Part shown: positions 8,273 to 17,001 of the stretch, in pieces
Layout: the number at the start of each line of letters is the position of its first letter
Numbering within the stretch: the stretch's first letter is position 1
Source of the DNA: Gracilimonas sp.
GTDB lineage: Bacteria > Bacteroidota > Rhodothermia > Balneolales > Balneolaceae
Length of the DNA stretch: 64,000 nt
NCBI RefSeq assembly: GCF_014762685.1
Contig: NZ_JABURM010000005.1
Coordinates: 806,001-870,000 of the forward strand
Reading direction: 5' to 3'
Program-made: the position numbers and the translations under genes
The notes under the pieces: generated by a model
What the model saw: the letters and a program-made list of their open reading frames with translations, nothing else
Database searches by the model: none
Told to the model about the DNA's origin: nothing

Positions 8273-8988
8273 AGATATATAACGGCGTTTTTATTCCCAA
8301 AACCATCATCCTGATACATATTGGCAAGGGGGTCTGTTACCCATTTTTCGCCATTTACAACAAACATGTATTTATGTTCTCCTCTTGGCATAGAGAAGAA
8401 ACCTGTCCAAACATTTTGACCGTTGACCTGTTGTTTAGTTAGGGCATCAGGATCCCAATTATTAAAGTCGCCGGCTATGGAAATACTTTCTGCGTTATCA
8501 TTCACATAAACAAAGCGAACCCAAACCATTTCTTCTGTGTCAGCTACTGTTTGTGTCTCAAAATTGTTTTCCATTTGAGAAATCTCTCCGGATTCATTTT
8601 GCATGAAATAATATGGTAGCGCGGGGCTGAGAAGTAACAGGGCTAAAACAAAAAAAGCGAAGGCAGGTCTTAGTTGAAAAGACCGGGGAGTGAACAAAGG
8701 TTCAAGCCAGCCTGTAATCATATCTTTTAATCGAGACAGGGAAGACTCAATCACGTCCCTTGTTTCTCTTTGTTCTATCTCTGACATTACTTTACTGGAA
8801 AAATATTCAGGTACCTCAAAAGTCTCTTTAGAAAACTCATTGCCAGAGAATGTTTGCCGGAGAAATAAATCGAAACGCAAGGCAGATCTTAATTCTTCAT
8901 CGTCAGCAATCATATGAAGTGCTTCTTGTTCCTCCGCCGGAGTCAATTCTTCATCAAGATATTTTCTAAGTAGTTCTTGCTTATCCAT
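8269..8988 (-). CDS. Anti-sigma factor with periplasmic CBM48-like domain
   Basis: 239 residues in three parts. An acidic helical N-terminus (residues 1-95, YLDEELTPAEEQEAL) resembles Bacteroidetes anti-sigma domains and has no zinc-finger HxxxCxxC. One transmembrane helix follows (about 108-129). A periplasmic domain (about 150-239) has the CBM48/AMPK glycogen-binding signature: ISIAGDFNNWDPD, GEHKYMFVVNGEKW, DPLANMYQDDGFGN. The gene starts 3 nt after the ECF sigma stop, the classic sigma/anti-sigma arrangement. The inference is that the extracytoplasmic domain senses an envelope signal, perhaps a glycan or the homologous domain on the outer-membrane protein, and so frees the sigma factor. 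Confidence 0.78.
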   Translation of the reverse strand: MDKQELLRKYLDEELTPAEEQEALHMIADDEELRSALRFDLFLRQTFSGNEFSKETFEVPEYFSSKVMSEIEQRETRDVIESSLSRLKDMITGWLEPLFTPRSFQLRPAFAFFVLALLLLSPALPYYFMQNESGEISQMENNFETQTVADTEEMVWVRFVYVNDNAESISIAGDFNNWDPDALTKQQVNGQNVWTGFFSMPRGEHKYMFVVNGEKWVTDPLANMYQDDGFGNKNAVIYL

Positions 8989-8991
8989 AAT

Positions 8992-9558
8992 TCAAACCAT
9001 TTTTGTATTCATGAATTCTCTTAATTCTGCTCTAGCCCGGTGAACTCGTTGTTTTAGGGCATTTACCGTTACATTCAGTTGCTCCGATATTTCTTTATAA
9101 GAAAGTCCATCACGATATTTCATCAAAAAAGCTTCTGCATAATCAGGAGTGATTGAAACCAAACCTTCATAAAGAATGAGGTTCGTCTCTTTATTCTCCA
9201 TTTCGTGATCCGGAGTAACTGTGTGTCCCAACGTATCACGGAGTTCATGACTTTCCATTTCACTAAAATTTTTATTTTTTCTTCTAACGTTTTTAACATA
9301 ATCACGGCAATGATTCATGCTGATAACATAAAGCCATGATGAGAATTTTGATTTCCCATCAAATGTCTCAAGCCGTTCATAGGTCTTAACAAAAATTTGC
9401 TGGGCCAGTTCTTCCACTTCATCTTCGGTTTTTATAAACCTTCGGACAACATGAAATACCATGGGAGCATGTTTGTTAACAAGCCGAGAGTAAGCTTTGC
9501 GGTTACCTTCCAAAACTTCTTCCACAGTTTGTTTATCTGAAGCCTCAAAATTATCCAT
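8992..9558 (-). CDS. ECF RNA polymerase sigma factor
   Basis: 188 residues, usual ECF length. The sigma-2 region (about 20-90) contains DEVEELAQQIFVKTYERL and FSSWLYVISMNHCRDYVK. The sigma-4 region (about 125-185) has LSYKEISEQLNVTVNALKQRVHRARAEL, a helix-turn-helix. It heads a four-gene operon with the anti-sigma factor, the outer-membrane protein and the secreted protein. Its own promoter carries GTAACC-N13-GTCGTC, the same element found before both DUF4382 lipoprotein genes, so it probably regulates itself and them. The inducing signal is unknown. Confidence 0.92.
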   Translation of the reverse strand: MDNFEASDKQTVEEVLEGNRKAYSRLVNKHAPMVFHVVRRFIKTEDEVEELAQQIFVKTYERLETFDGKSKFSSWLYVISMNHCRDYVKNVRRKNKNFSEMESHELRDTLGHTVTPDHEMENKETNLILYEGLVSITPDYAEAFLMKYRDGLSYKEISEQLNVTVNALKQRVHRARAELREFMNTKMV

Positions 9559-9633
9559 TCAACTTTCTTATTGGTGATAATTGATGATTTATTCAGAATA
9601 ACATACTCAAAAAAACAATTCATTTGTTAATAT

Positions 9634-9658
9634 GACGACTATATTGCTGTTTGGTTAC
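9634..9658 (-). promoter_or_regulatory. Predicted autoregulatory ECF promoter of the sigma operon
   Basis: Minus strand GTAACC (9658-9653), 13 nt, GTCGTC (9639-9634), about 75 nt before the sigma ATG. The element and spacing equal those before the two DUF4382 lipoprotein genes. The flanking TTAATAT after the -10 is also alike. I found no further copy in the window. Confidence 0.7.
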
Positions 9659-9818
9659 TGAGATTTTTTAAGTATCTGTTGAGCTTATTGCACTAGAGAT
9701 TTCAAGCCTAAGGGAAGGAACATTTAAAGAGGGTAAAAGTGTTATTATTAAGTAAGTGAATGAGTTAAAACTTTAACACGCGAATTTGTATTTTCAGAGA
9801 AATAAAAGAGGAAAAATT

Positions 9819-10106
9819 ATGACTGCTTCAAAAAAAGATTCTAAACCCCAAAAAAATTCCCGAACTAAAAAAGATATCGAGGAAACCATTTACGATACTA
9901 CTGAGGCTCTGCAAAATAAAGCCGAACAAACATATGATGTATTGCTTGATCGTTTAAAGTACGAACGAGATGGTTTGGAGCGTGAGCTCAGGCATGAATA
10001 CAGAAATGCACGGCGTTATGTACGGGCACACCCGGAACAGGGGTTAGGTATAGCCTTTATGGCCGGATTGGTACTAGGGGCATTACTTACCAGAAGCGGT
10101 AAATAA
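9819..10106 (+). CDS. DUF883/YqjD-ElaB-like membrane-anchored small protein
   Basis: A 95-residue protein: a charged Lys/Asp/Glu-rich helical N-terminus (about 1-65) followed by VRAHPEQGLGIAFMAGLVLGALLTRSG, a C-terminal hydrophobic anchor with the HPEQ-G pattern of the DUF883 (YqjD/ElaB) family. Enterobacterial members are inner-membrane, ribosome-associated stress proteins; whether this one is the same is unknown. The ATG at 9819 is chosen because AGAGGA lies 6 nt upstream, against an in-frame TTG at 9786. It is transcribed away from the ECF operon and stands just before prfB. Confidence 0.8.
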   Translation: MTASKKDSKPQKNSRTKKDIEETIYDTTEALQNKAEQTYDVLLDRLKYERDGLERELRHEYRNARRYVRAHPEQGLGIAFMAGLVLGALLTRSGK

Positions 10107-10125
10107 CAGATATTAAAAACTACAG

Positions 10126-11236
10126 ATGGCAATAAATACAGATCACTTAAATGAACTCTATGAGCGGATTAATGCGCTCAGGAGGTATCTTTGACTACGA
10201 TAAACGTAAAGTCCGAATAATAGAACTTACCGAACAAACCCAGGATCCTGATTTTTGGAATGATCCTGCCAAGGCTCAGTCTGTCATGAAGGAGCTGGAC
10301 CATGAGAAAAGCCTGGTTGAAGGCTGGGATAACCTGAACGATCTTCGAGAAAGCATAAATGTATTCCTGGAGTTTCAGGAAATGGGAGAAGATGTAAAAT
10401 CCGATTTGGAGGCCGAATACAAAAAGCTTGAGAAAGCTCTGGAGGAAATGGAGCTTCGAAACATGCTTAGCGGCCCCGATGATCATCGCGATGCTATAGT
10501 GAATTTCAATCCGGGAGCAGGGGGGACGGAAAGCCAGGATTGGGCTGAAATGCTCTATCGGATGTACACCCGGTGGGCAGAAAAGGCTGGATTCAAAATA
10601 TCAGTGGTCGATTATCAAGATGGAGATGTCGCCGGGCTAAAAAGTGCCACCATTGAGGTGCAAGGTGATAATGCCTATGGCTTTTTGAAAGCTGAAAGCG
10701 GAGTTCACCGCCTTGTTCGTGTTTCTCCTTTTGATAGTAATGCACGTCGGCACACCTCATTTTGCTCCGTTTTTGTCGCTCCTTTGATTGATGACACGAT
10801 TGAAGTTAACATCAATGAAAGTGAAGTTGAATTACAGCGGTTTCACTCGAGCGGTGCAGGAGGGCAGAATGTAAATAAAGTGGAAACCGGGGTTCGCCTG
10901 GTTTGGGAAGGGGAACTTTCGGACGGGCGTAAGGAACGCGTGGTTGCTGAATGTCAGCAAGAGCGTTCCCAGCTTCAGAACCGTGAAAAAGCGATGGTAT
11001 TGCTGAAATCCCGTATTTATGAGCTTGAAAAAGAGATTCAGGAAGCAGAAAAAGCTAAACTTGAGGGCTCAAAAAGCAAAAATGAATGGGGTTCACAAAT
11101 TCGAAGCTATGTGTTTGATGACCAACGGGTGAAAGATCATCGTACTAATTATGAAACCAGTGATGTAAGCGGTGTAATGGATGGAGATTTGGACGAATTT
11201 ATAAAAGCCTATCTCCTGGAAGATGCCAAAGTTTAA
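10126..11236 (+). CDS. prfB: Peptide chain release factor 2, with programmed +1 frameshift
   Basis: Release factor 2 recognises UGA and UAA stop codons and releases the peptide. The ATG at 10126 opens a 22-codon frame ending at a UGA (10192-10194) inside AGGAGGTATCTTTGAC. This is the classical RF2 slip site: an internal Shine-Dalgarno AGGAGG, then CUU UGA C. A +1 shift continues as DYDKRKVR into the main frame (10193 onward), giving about 369 residues. The peptide anticodon SPF is in [12 protein letters not shown], and the catalytic GGQ is in [14 protein letters not shown] plain start at ATG 10151 would lose the conserved N-terminus. Expression is autoregulated by RF2 level, as in E. coli. 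It overlaps nadB by 14 nt. Confidence 0.96.
10180..10195 (+). promoter_or_regulatory. prfB programmed +1 frameshift site
   Basis: AGG AGG TAT CTT TGA C: a Shine-Dalgarno-like AGGAGG followed by the slippery CTT and an in-frame UGA with a C in the weak +4 context. The ribosome slips forward one base at CUU when RF2 is scarce. Codons before the site read N-A-L-R-R-Y-L and after it D-Y-D, as in other RF2 proteins. Confidence 0.95.
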
Positions 11237-12806
11237 TTTTGACTTCCTCGTGATCGGCAGTGGTATTGCCGGCCTTACTTTTGCTTTAAAAGCCGCAGAA
11301 TATGGAAGCGTAGCCATAGTAACTAAAAAAGAGGTTATGGAGGCTAACACTTCGTATGCTCAGGGAGGGGTTGCCGGTGTACTTTCCAAACATGATTCAT
11401 TTGAAAAACATATTGAAGATACCCTGGAAGCCGGTGCCGGATTATGTAACTGTAAGGCTGTTGAATTGGTGGTTACAGAAGGTCCGAGACTTATTCTTGA
11501 ATTGATGGACTACGGGGTTAAGTTTTCAAAGAAAAATGGAGAGCTGGACTTAGGCCGGGAAGGGGGGCATTCTGAAAACCGTATCGTACACGCTGCTGAC
11601 GCCACCGGTTTTGAGATAGAATCAGTTATGGTGAATAAAGCTAAAAATCACCCTAACATTGAGATATTTGAATATCATTTTGCTATGGAGCTGCTTACCG
11701 AGCATCATTTGGGAGCAAAGGTCAAGGAACTTGATAAAATTCATTGCTTTGGAGCCTACGTCTTGGATGAACGCTCAGATACAGTTCATAAGATGTTGTC
11801 TAAAGTAACGGTATTGGCTTCAGGAGGGGCCGGAGAAGTCTACGAACATACCACGAACCCGGCAGTGGCAACAGGCGATGGTATCGCCATGGCATATAGG
11901 GCGAAAGCTCGAATAGAAAATATGGAATTTGTGCAATTTCATCCTACCAGTTTAGCTATTTCGGAAGCAGATTCTTTTTTGATTTCAGAGGCTGTACGTG
12001 GTTTTGGGGGCATTTTGAGAAATGCATCCGGAGAGGCTTTTATGTCAAAATATGACAGGCGGAAAGAATTGGCTCCCCGGGATATTGTGGCTCGAGCTAT
12101 CGATGATCAACTCAAAAAACGAGGTGAGGATCATGTTTTCCTGGATGTCACTCATTTGGATGCAAAAGTAATTAAAGAGAAGTTTCCTATGATATATGAA
12201 ACTTGTCTAACATATGGGATTGATATTACCAGGCAACAAATACCGGTGGTCCCGGCTATGCATTATACCTGCGGTGGAGTGGCTACTGATTTAGAGGGGC
12301 AAACTTCCATAGAACAACTTTTTGCTTGTGGTGAGGTTGCTTGTACAGGATTACATGGTGCTAATCGCCTGGCATCAAACAGTTTATTGGAGTCATTGGT
12401 TTTTGCAGAACAAGCAGTAAATAAATCGATCAAATTACTGGAGAATGCAGATTTCAGGAATGATATTCCTGAGTGGGATGAAAGCGGAACAGTAAATACC
12501 GAAGAATGGATTTTGGTTTCTCATAATCGCCGGGAATTACGTCAGGTGATGTGGAATTATGTTGGAATAGTCAGAAGCAATTTCCGGCTGGAAAGGGCAA
12601 AACGGAGAACAAAATTATTATTTCAGGAAACAGAGGATTTTTATCAGCGCACAAAAGTTAATGTCCCGCTATGTGAATTACGTAATTTAGTGTGTGTGGG
12701 ATATTTGATTGTCCGTTCAGCCATCCGGCGTAAGGAGAGCCGGGGACTACATTTTAATACTGATTATCCGAATCTTTCAGAGAATAAGATAACAACAGTG
12801 ATTTAA
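11223..12806 (+). CDS. nadB: L-aspartate oxidase
   Basis: FAD enzyme that oxidises L-aspartate to iminoaspartate, the first step of de novo NAD synthesis. The 527-residue length is right. The FAD dinucleotide motif [15 protein letters not shown] is at the N-terminus. [36 protein letters not shown] and [16 protein letters not shown] are signatures of the succinate dehydrogenase/aspartate oxidase family; the C-terminal helical region follows. No nadA or nadC lies nearby. It overlaps prfB by 14 nt and is followed 2 nt later by coaE, so it is co-transcribed with both. Confidence 0.95.
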   Translation: MPKFNFDFLVIGSGIAGLTFALKAAEYGSVAIVTKKEVMEANTSYAQGGVAGVLSKHDSFEKHIEDTLEAGAGLCNCKAVELVVTEGPRLILELMDYGVKFSKKNGELDLGREGGHSENRIVHAADATGFEIESVMVNKAKNHPNIEIFEYHFAMELLTEHHLGAKVKELDKIHCFGAYVLDERSDTVHKMLSKVTVLASGGAGEVYEHTTNPAVATGDGIAMAYRAKARIENMEFVQFHPTSLAISEADSFLISEAVRGFGGILRNASGEAFMSKYDRRKELAPRDIVARAIDDQLKKRGEDHVFLDVTHLDAKVIKEKFPMIYETCLTYGIDITRQQIPVVPAMHYTCGGVATDLEGQTSIEQLFACGEVACTGLHGANRLASNSLLESLVFAEQAVNKSIKLLENADFRNDIPEWDESGTVNTEEWILVSHNRRELRQVMWNYVGIVRSNFRLERAKRRTKLLFQETEDFYQRTKVNVPLCELRNLVCVGYLIVRSAIRRKESRGLHFNTDYPNLSENKITTVI

Positions 12807-12808
12807 TC

Positions 12809-13405
12809 ATGATCAAGGTAGGTATAACAGGGGGAATCGGTTCCGGAAAAACCACTTTTTGTAAGGAGTGGGAAAAACTGGGCGCATTTGTGCTTTATGC
12901 AGATGATTTCGCCAAACAGTTGATGAATGAGGATAAAGAGCTAAAAAAGAAAATCATGTCTGCTTTTGGTGATAGAGCGTATGATAGAGACGGTAATATA
13001 AATCGTGATTATTTGGCTAAAGAAGCCTTTGAAAAGGGGAGGGTGCAAGAGCTTAATGATTTGGTTCATCCGGTTTTGAGGGCTCGAACCAAGGAGTTAG
13101 CTGTAAAAAAAGAAAAAGAGGGGATTGAAGTTTTTGCTAAAGAAGCAGCGGTTCTGCTTAATAATGGCCGGCCAGAAGAACTTGATTTCGTGGTTCTTCT
13201 TCTTGCTGATGAATCCCGAAGAATAGAACGAACCGTTGAAAGAGATGAGTCTTCAGAACCTTTGGTAAAAAACCGAATTTCCCGGCAACCTGACTTTAAC
13301 CAACTTATTCATTTAGCCGATTTTATAGTTACAAATAATGAAAACCTGCAAAAATTAAAGCTCAAAGCTGTTGAAATATTTAAAGAGGTCAAGAAAAGTG
13401 CATAA
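12809..13405 (+). CDS. coaE: Dephospho-CoA kinase
   Basis: Last step of coenzyme A synthesis: phosphorylation of dephospho-CoA. 198 residues, normal length. The P-loop GITGGIGSGKTTFC is at the N-terminus; YADDFAKQLM and the lid-region arginines (ESRRIERTVERD, KNRISRQ) are present. The core AAVLLNNG replaces the more usual xPLLFE stretch, a modest departure. It starts 2 nt after nadB. Confidence 0.93.
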   Translation: MIKVGITGGIGSGKTTFCKEWEKLGAFVLYADDFAKQLMNEDKELKKKIMSAFGDRAYDRDGNINRDYLAKEAFEKGRVQELNDLVHPVLRARTKELAVKKEKEGIEVFAKEAAVLLNNGRPEELDFVVLLLADESRRIERTVERDESSEPLVKNRISRQPDFNQLIHLADFIVTNNENLQKLKLKAVEIFKEVKKSA

Positions 13406-13488
13406 ATAAACTTTAAAAGTGTAAAGATTTTATCCGCCAAACATTTTTATATTGATAGAAAAGCGCTTCTAACAATAAAAGCATAATC

Positions 13489-14514
13489 ATGGTGAGCAAA
13501 AGTAATTCGAGATTAGAAACTTTAGAAGAATATATTATACAATCTCAAAATAGGTTTCCCGGGGCAACAGGAGAGCTTTCTCAGTTACTCAGAGATATCG
13601 GTTTGGCAGCGAAAATTATTTCCCGTGAAGTAAATAAAGCCGGTATAACGAATATTTTAGGCGTTGATGGGTCAACAAATATCCATGGAGAAGCAGTAAA
13701 AAAACTCGATATTTTTGCCGATCAACAACTTATTTCTGCACTTGATCGTTCTTTAATTACTTGCATGGTCATATCTGAAGAGAATGATGGCATCGTAAAA
13801 TTAAGCAGCAAAGGCGGGAAGTATATTGTTTACTTGGATCCTTTAGACGGTTCCTCAAATATCGATGTCAATGTTTCAATAGGGAGTATTTTTTCTGTTT
13901 ATATGCGGGAAGCGCGCTTTAATTCGGTACTTAAAGAGTCTGATGCACTACAACCTGGAGTTCGTCAGGTGGCGGCCGGCTATGTACTTTATGGTTCCAG
14001 TACCATACTTGCCTACACTACAGGTTTGGGGGTTTCCGTTTTTACACTCGACCCAAGTATTGGAGAATTCATATTAAGTGACCGTGAAATTATGATGCCC
14101 GATCATGGAAGTATCTACAGCATTAATGAGGGAAGTTATAATTCCTGGGATCTGGGATTAAAGAAATATATCAAATATTGCCAGGAAGATGATCCGGAAA
14201 CCGGGCGGCCCTATTCTGCAAGGTACATTGGTTCCATGGTAGCCGATATTCACAGGACTTTAATTAAGGGGGGGATATTTATTTATCCGCACAGTAAAAG
14301 GTACCCAAGCGGAAAACTACGGCTTATGTACGAGTGCAATCCCCTTAGCTTTATCATTGAACAGGCTGGGGGAATGGCAACTGACGGTCATAAACGGATT
14401 ATGGAGATAGAACCTGAGGCCATTCATGAACAAACTCCAATTTACATCGGTTCAAAAGAAAATGTTCAGAAAGTGATGGATTTCCTGGAAAAGTATTCTG
14501 CAGTGGAGCAATAA
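13489..14514 (+). CDS. fbp: Class I fructose-1,6-bisphosphatase
   Basis: Gluconeogenic enzyme converting fructose-1,6-bisphosphate to fructose-6-phosphate. 341 residues, normal for class I. Metal and substrate motifs: VISEEND, LDPLDGSSNIDVNVSIGSIF and GKLRLMYECNPLSFIIEQAGG with ATDG. It is separated from coaE by 83 nt and so may have its own promoter, although no TAnnTTTG element is obvious. It converges on the DUF192 lipoprotein with only 4 nt between stop codons. Confidence 0.96.
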   Translation: MVSKSNSRLETLEEYIIQSQNRFPGATGELSQLLRDIGLAAKIISREVNKAGITNILGVDGSTNIHGEAVKKLDIFADQQLISALDRSLITCMVISEENDGIVKLSSKGGKYIVYLDPLDGSSNIDVNVSIGSIFSVYMREARFNSVLKESDALQPGVRQVAAGYVLYGSSTILAYTTGLGVSVFTLDPSIGEFILSDREIMMPDHGSIYSINEGSYNSWDLGLKKYIKYCQEDDPETGRPYSARYIGSMVADIHRTLIKGGIFIYPHSKRYPSGKLRLMYECNPLSFIIEQAGGMATDGHKRIMEIEPEAIHEQTPIYIGSKENVQKVMDFLEKYSAVEQ

Positions 14515-14518
14515 TTTA

Positions 14519-15004
14519 TTAAAATCGAATCCTCATCCCTTCCTGAATGTCATGAGAGACAGCATACCCCGCATTGGTTTCAACTACATACTTAGCCGGT
14601 TCTTCGGAAAGGAGCTGTTCGCTGCTAAATGGGGTGGTATTATGATGAATACGGACAATCATGCTGTCTTTATTCACAAACATGATGTCTAAGGGGAGGG
14701 GAGTGTTGGCCATATAAAAACTTAGCTCTTCTTCTTCCGGGAATATAAAAAGCATTCCGGCATCAGCCGGCATTTCATTCACATCCATTAAACCTTGATT
14801 GCGTTCCTGTTGTTCATCAGCTACCGCAGCCCGGATAGTAGACATTTCATTTCCTTCACTATTTATGAATGTAACCTCTGTTGTTATTTCAAGCTGACGC
14901 CCTTGATTTGTTTTCTGATTATCTTTGGAATTTTTGTTGCCACATGAAAAAAGAAAACCGGTAGTAATTACCACGGCAATCAATAAGTTAATAGTAGACT
15001 TCAT
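14519..15004 (-). CDS. DUF192 lipoprotein
   Basis: 161 residues. The signal ends GFLFSCGNKNS (lipobox, Cys near residue 21). The remainder matches DUF192: EQQERNQGLMDVNEMPADAGMLFIFPEEEELSFYMANTPLPLDIMFVNKD. The family is a small beta-barrel of unknown biochemical function found in the envelope of many bacteria. It stands alone, convergent with fbp. Confidence 0.87.
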   Translation of the reverse strand: MKSTINLLIAVVITTGFLFSCGNKNSKDNQKTNQGRQLEITTEVTFINSEGNEMSTIRAAVADEQQERNQGLMDVNEMPADAGMLFIFPEEEELSFYMANTPLPLDIMFVNKDSMIVRIHHNTTPFSSEQLLSEEPAKYVVETNAGYAVSHDIQEGMRIRF

Positions 15005-15122
15005 TGTAATTTAAATAATGGGTTGTAAGGAATATACTTGAACCGGAAATTTAGAATAAGCTCTAAATTAACTCAAAACATTTGAATCAAAAAATGAATC
15101 TGCCTTCAATCTGTTTGATTCA

Positions 15123-15153
15123 TTGAAATTTAGACGAAATAGAGCTACCTTTG
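15123..15153 (+). promoter_or_regulatory. Predicted housekeeping promoter of the rimP-infB operon
   Basis: TTG (15123-15125), 20 nt, TACCTTTG (15146-15153). This is the Bacteroidetes consensus TTG-N19-21-TAnnTTTG. The expected start is near 15160, which puts the leader hairpin at the very 5' end of the mRNA. Confidence 0.65.
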
Positions 15154-15159
15154 AAATGC

Positions 15160-15190
15160 AGTGAGCGTCGGAAGGCACTCGCTTTTTTTT
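15160..15190 (+). promoter_or_regulatory. Terminator-like leader hairpin before rimP
   Basis: The arms AGTGAGCGTC and GGCACTCGCT pair over ten positions (two G-U, one mismatch) around a GGAA tetraloop, followed at once by eight T. It looks like an intrinsic terminator placed before the first gene of the operon, so it may attenuate transcription. Structured rimP leaders are known in other bacteria; equivalence here is not established. Confidence 0.6.
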
Positions 15191-15209
15191 GTTTCAGAAT
15201 TTGGTGGAA

Positions 15210-15674
15210 ATGCAAATAGATATCATACAAAATATTAAGGACTTAGCGGAACCTCTGGCTGAAGAGCATAATCTCTTTATTGTAGATGTGGAGCTTAAAA
15301 CCGGAGGGGGACAAAACGAAGTTTGGGTTTTGCTTGATAATGAAGATGGCGGTGTAAGCATCGATCATTGTTCAGAAATCAGTAAAGAACTTGGTTTTTT
15401 GATTGAGGCCCACGAATTGTTTGATAATAAATATCGTCTGAATGTTTCATCACCGGGGCTTAGCCGTCCATTAAGTGATAAACGACAATACAAAAAAAAT
15501 GAAGGTCGTGTTGCAACTGTCAAATTCAAAAATACAGCCGGTGAATATAAAAAGATTGAAGGCGTTATCACCGGTATACTGGAAGATACAGTTGCCATTA
15601 CGGATGAAGAAGAAGTAGAAACTCAGATTCCCTTTGAAGCAATCGTTGAAACCAAAATCATTCCCGTAATTTAA
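15210..15674 (+). CDS. rimP: Ribosome maturation factor RimP
   Basis: 30S subunit assembly factor. About 154 residues with the RimP two-domain pattern: ELKTGGGQNEVWVLLDNEDGGVSIDHCSEISKELG, then VSSPGLSRPL at the domain junction, then an Sm-like barrel (VATVKFKNTAGEYKKIEG). I chose ATG 15210, just after GGTGGA, rather than the in-frame TTG at 15189 that falls inside the T run of the leader hairpin. First gene of rimP-nusA-infB-rbfA-truB-ribF. Confidence 0.92.
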   Translation: MQIDIIQNIKDLAEPLAEEHNLFIVDVELKTGGGQNEVWVLLDNEDGGVSIDHCSEISKELGFLIEAHELFDNKYRLNVSSPGLSRPLSDKRQYKKNEGRVATVKFKNTAGEYKKIEGVITGILEDTVAITDEEEVETQIPFEAIVETKIIPVI

Positions 15675-15687
15675 TTAAGCTAAACTG

Positions 15688-16944
15688 ATGCAGAACGAAT
15701 TATCAAAACAGATTATCTCCTCATTTGCAGAGATTGCACATGAGAAAGGCATTGATCGCGATATGCTTCTTTCTATTTTAGAAGATGTTTTTCGCACCAT
15801 GATCCGTAAAAAATATGAGTCCGATGAAGCCTTTGAGGTGATCTTAAATGCAGACCGGGGAGAAATACAGATATTACATGTACAAGAAGTTGTGCCTGCG
15901 GATGAGCTTACGGATAAAGTAGCTGAGATATCGTTAGAGGATGCTCAAAAAGTAGACCCGGATATTGAACTTTATGATGAATTGGCCCAGGAAATTCAAA
16001 TCACGGATTTTGGCCGGCGTGCAGTTACTATGGCTCGTCAGCAATTGGCTCAGCGTATCAGGGAAATTGAGAAGGACAATATTTACGAAGATTACACGGA
16101 CAGGGTGGGTGAAATCATCCTGGGTGATGTATACCAGGTTCGTCAGAACAAAGACATCCTTGTAAATCACAACGGTGTAGAGTTACTGCTTCCAAAAAGC
16201 GAGCAAATTTATAAAGACCGTTACCGTAAAGGCGATACTATTAGAGCTGTTGTTACCGGTGTCCACATGCGGAATGGTAATCCTACTGTGATTATTTCAA
16301 GAACATCTGAGTTATTTCTGGAAAGACTCTTTGAAAATGAAATACCGGAAGTGTTTGATGGAATTATTGAATTAGTAAGAATTGCACGCTCTCCGGGCGA
16401 TCGGTCCAAAGTAGCGGTTTTATCTCATGATGAAAGAGTTGATCCTGTAGGTGCTTGTGTAGGGATGAAAGGTATTCGAATTCACGCCATAGTTCGTGAA
16501 CTTCAAAATGAAAATATCGATGTGATTAATTTCACGCCTGATAAAATTGAATTCATTAAACGAGCCCTGCAACCTGCCGAAGTATTAAAGGTAGAACTGG
16601 ACGAAGCTTCCAGGCATGCCAATGTGTTAGTGCCGGCTGATGAGGTTTCTAAAGCCATTGGTAAAGGAGGGGTAAACATTCGTCTCGCTTCCAAACTTGC
16701 TGAAGTAGAAATTGATGTATATCGGGAAGTAGAGGAAGAAGACGATATTGATATTGATGAATTTACCGTAGATTTCGGTGAAGAAGTAATTCAAATGCTT
16801 CATGACATCGGGTGTGATACTGCTCGTGCCGTACTTGAATTGAACGCCGAAGAATTAGTTAGTAGAACGAACGAAGAAATAGATCCCGAGCTTGCAGAGA
16901 AAATTATGAGTGTAATTGCATACGAATTTGAGGACGAGGCTTAA
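15688..16944 (+). CDS. nusA: Transcription termination/antitermination factor NusA
   Basis: RNA polymerase-associated factor for pausing, termination and rRNA antitermination. 418 residues: the N-terminal polymerase-binding domain (1-130), S1 domain (about 135-200, VGEIILGDVYQVRQNKDILV), two KH domains (VGACVGMKGIRIHAIVREL; VSKAIGKGGVNIRLASKL) and one short helical C-terminal unit (EVIQMLHDIGCDTARAVLEL). It lacks the second acidic repeat of the longer E. coli protein. It starts 13 nt after rimP. Confidence 0.96.
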   Translation: MQNELSKQIISSFAEIAHEKGIDRDMLLSILEDVFRTMIRKKYESDEAFEVILNADRGEIQILHVQEVVPADELTDKVAEISLEDAQKVDPDIELYDELAQEIQITDFGRRAVTMARQQLAQRIREIEKDNIYEDYTDRVGEIILGDVYQVRQNKDILVNHNGVELLLPKSEQIYKDRYRKGDTIRAVVTGVHMRNGNPTVIISRTSELFLERLFENEIPEVFDGIIELVRIARSPGDRSKVAVLSHDERVDPVGACVGMKGIRIHAIVRELQNENIDVINFTPDKIEFIKRALQPAEVLKVELDEASRHANVLVPADEVSKAIGKGGVNIRLASKLAEVEIDVYREVEEEDDIDIDEFTVDFGEEVIQMLHDIGCDTARAVLELNAEELVSRTNEEIDPELAEKIMSVIAYEFEDEA

Positions 16945-17001
16945 ATCGGCAATTCCACTTAAAAATTCTTAGTTTAACAAGCTCACATTCAAAACCCATT
17001 T

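Noticed and set aside
10151-10192. ATG 10151 as prfB start
   Set aside because: It ignores the 22-codon first frame and the classical RF2 frameshift site, and would give a wrong N-terminus.
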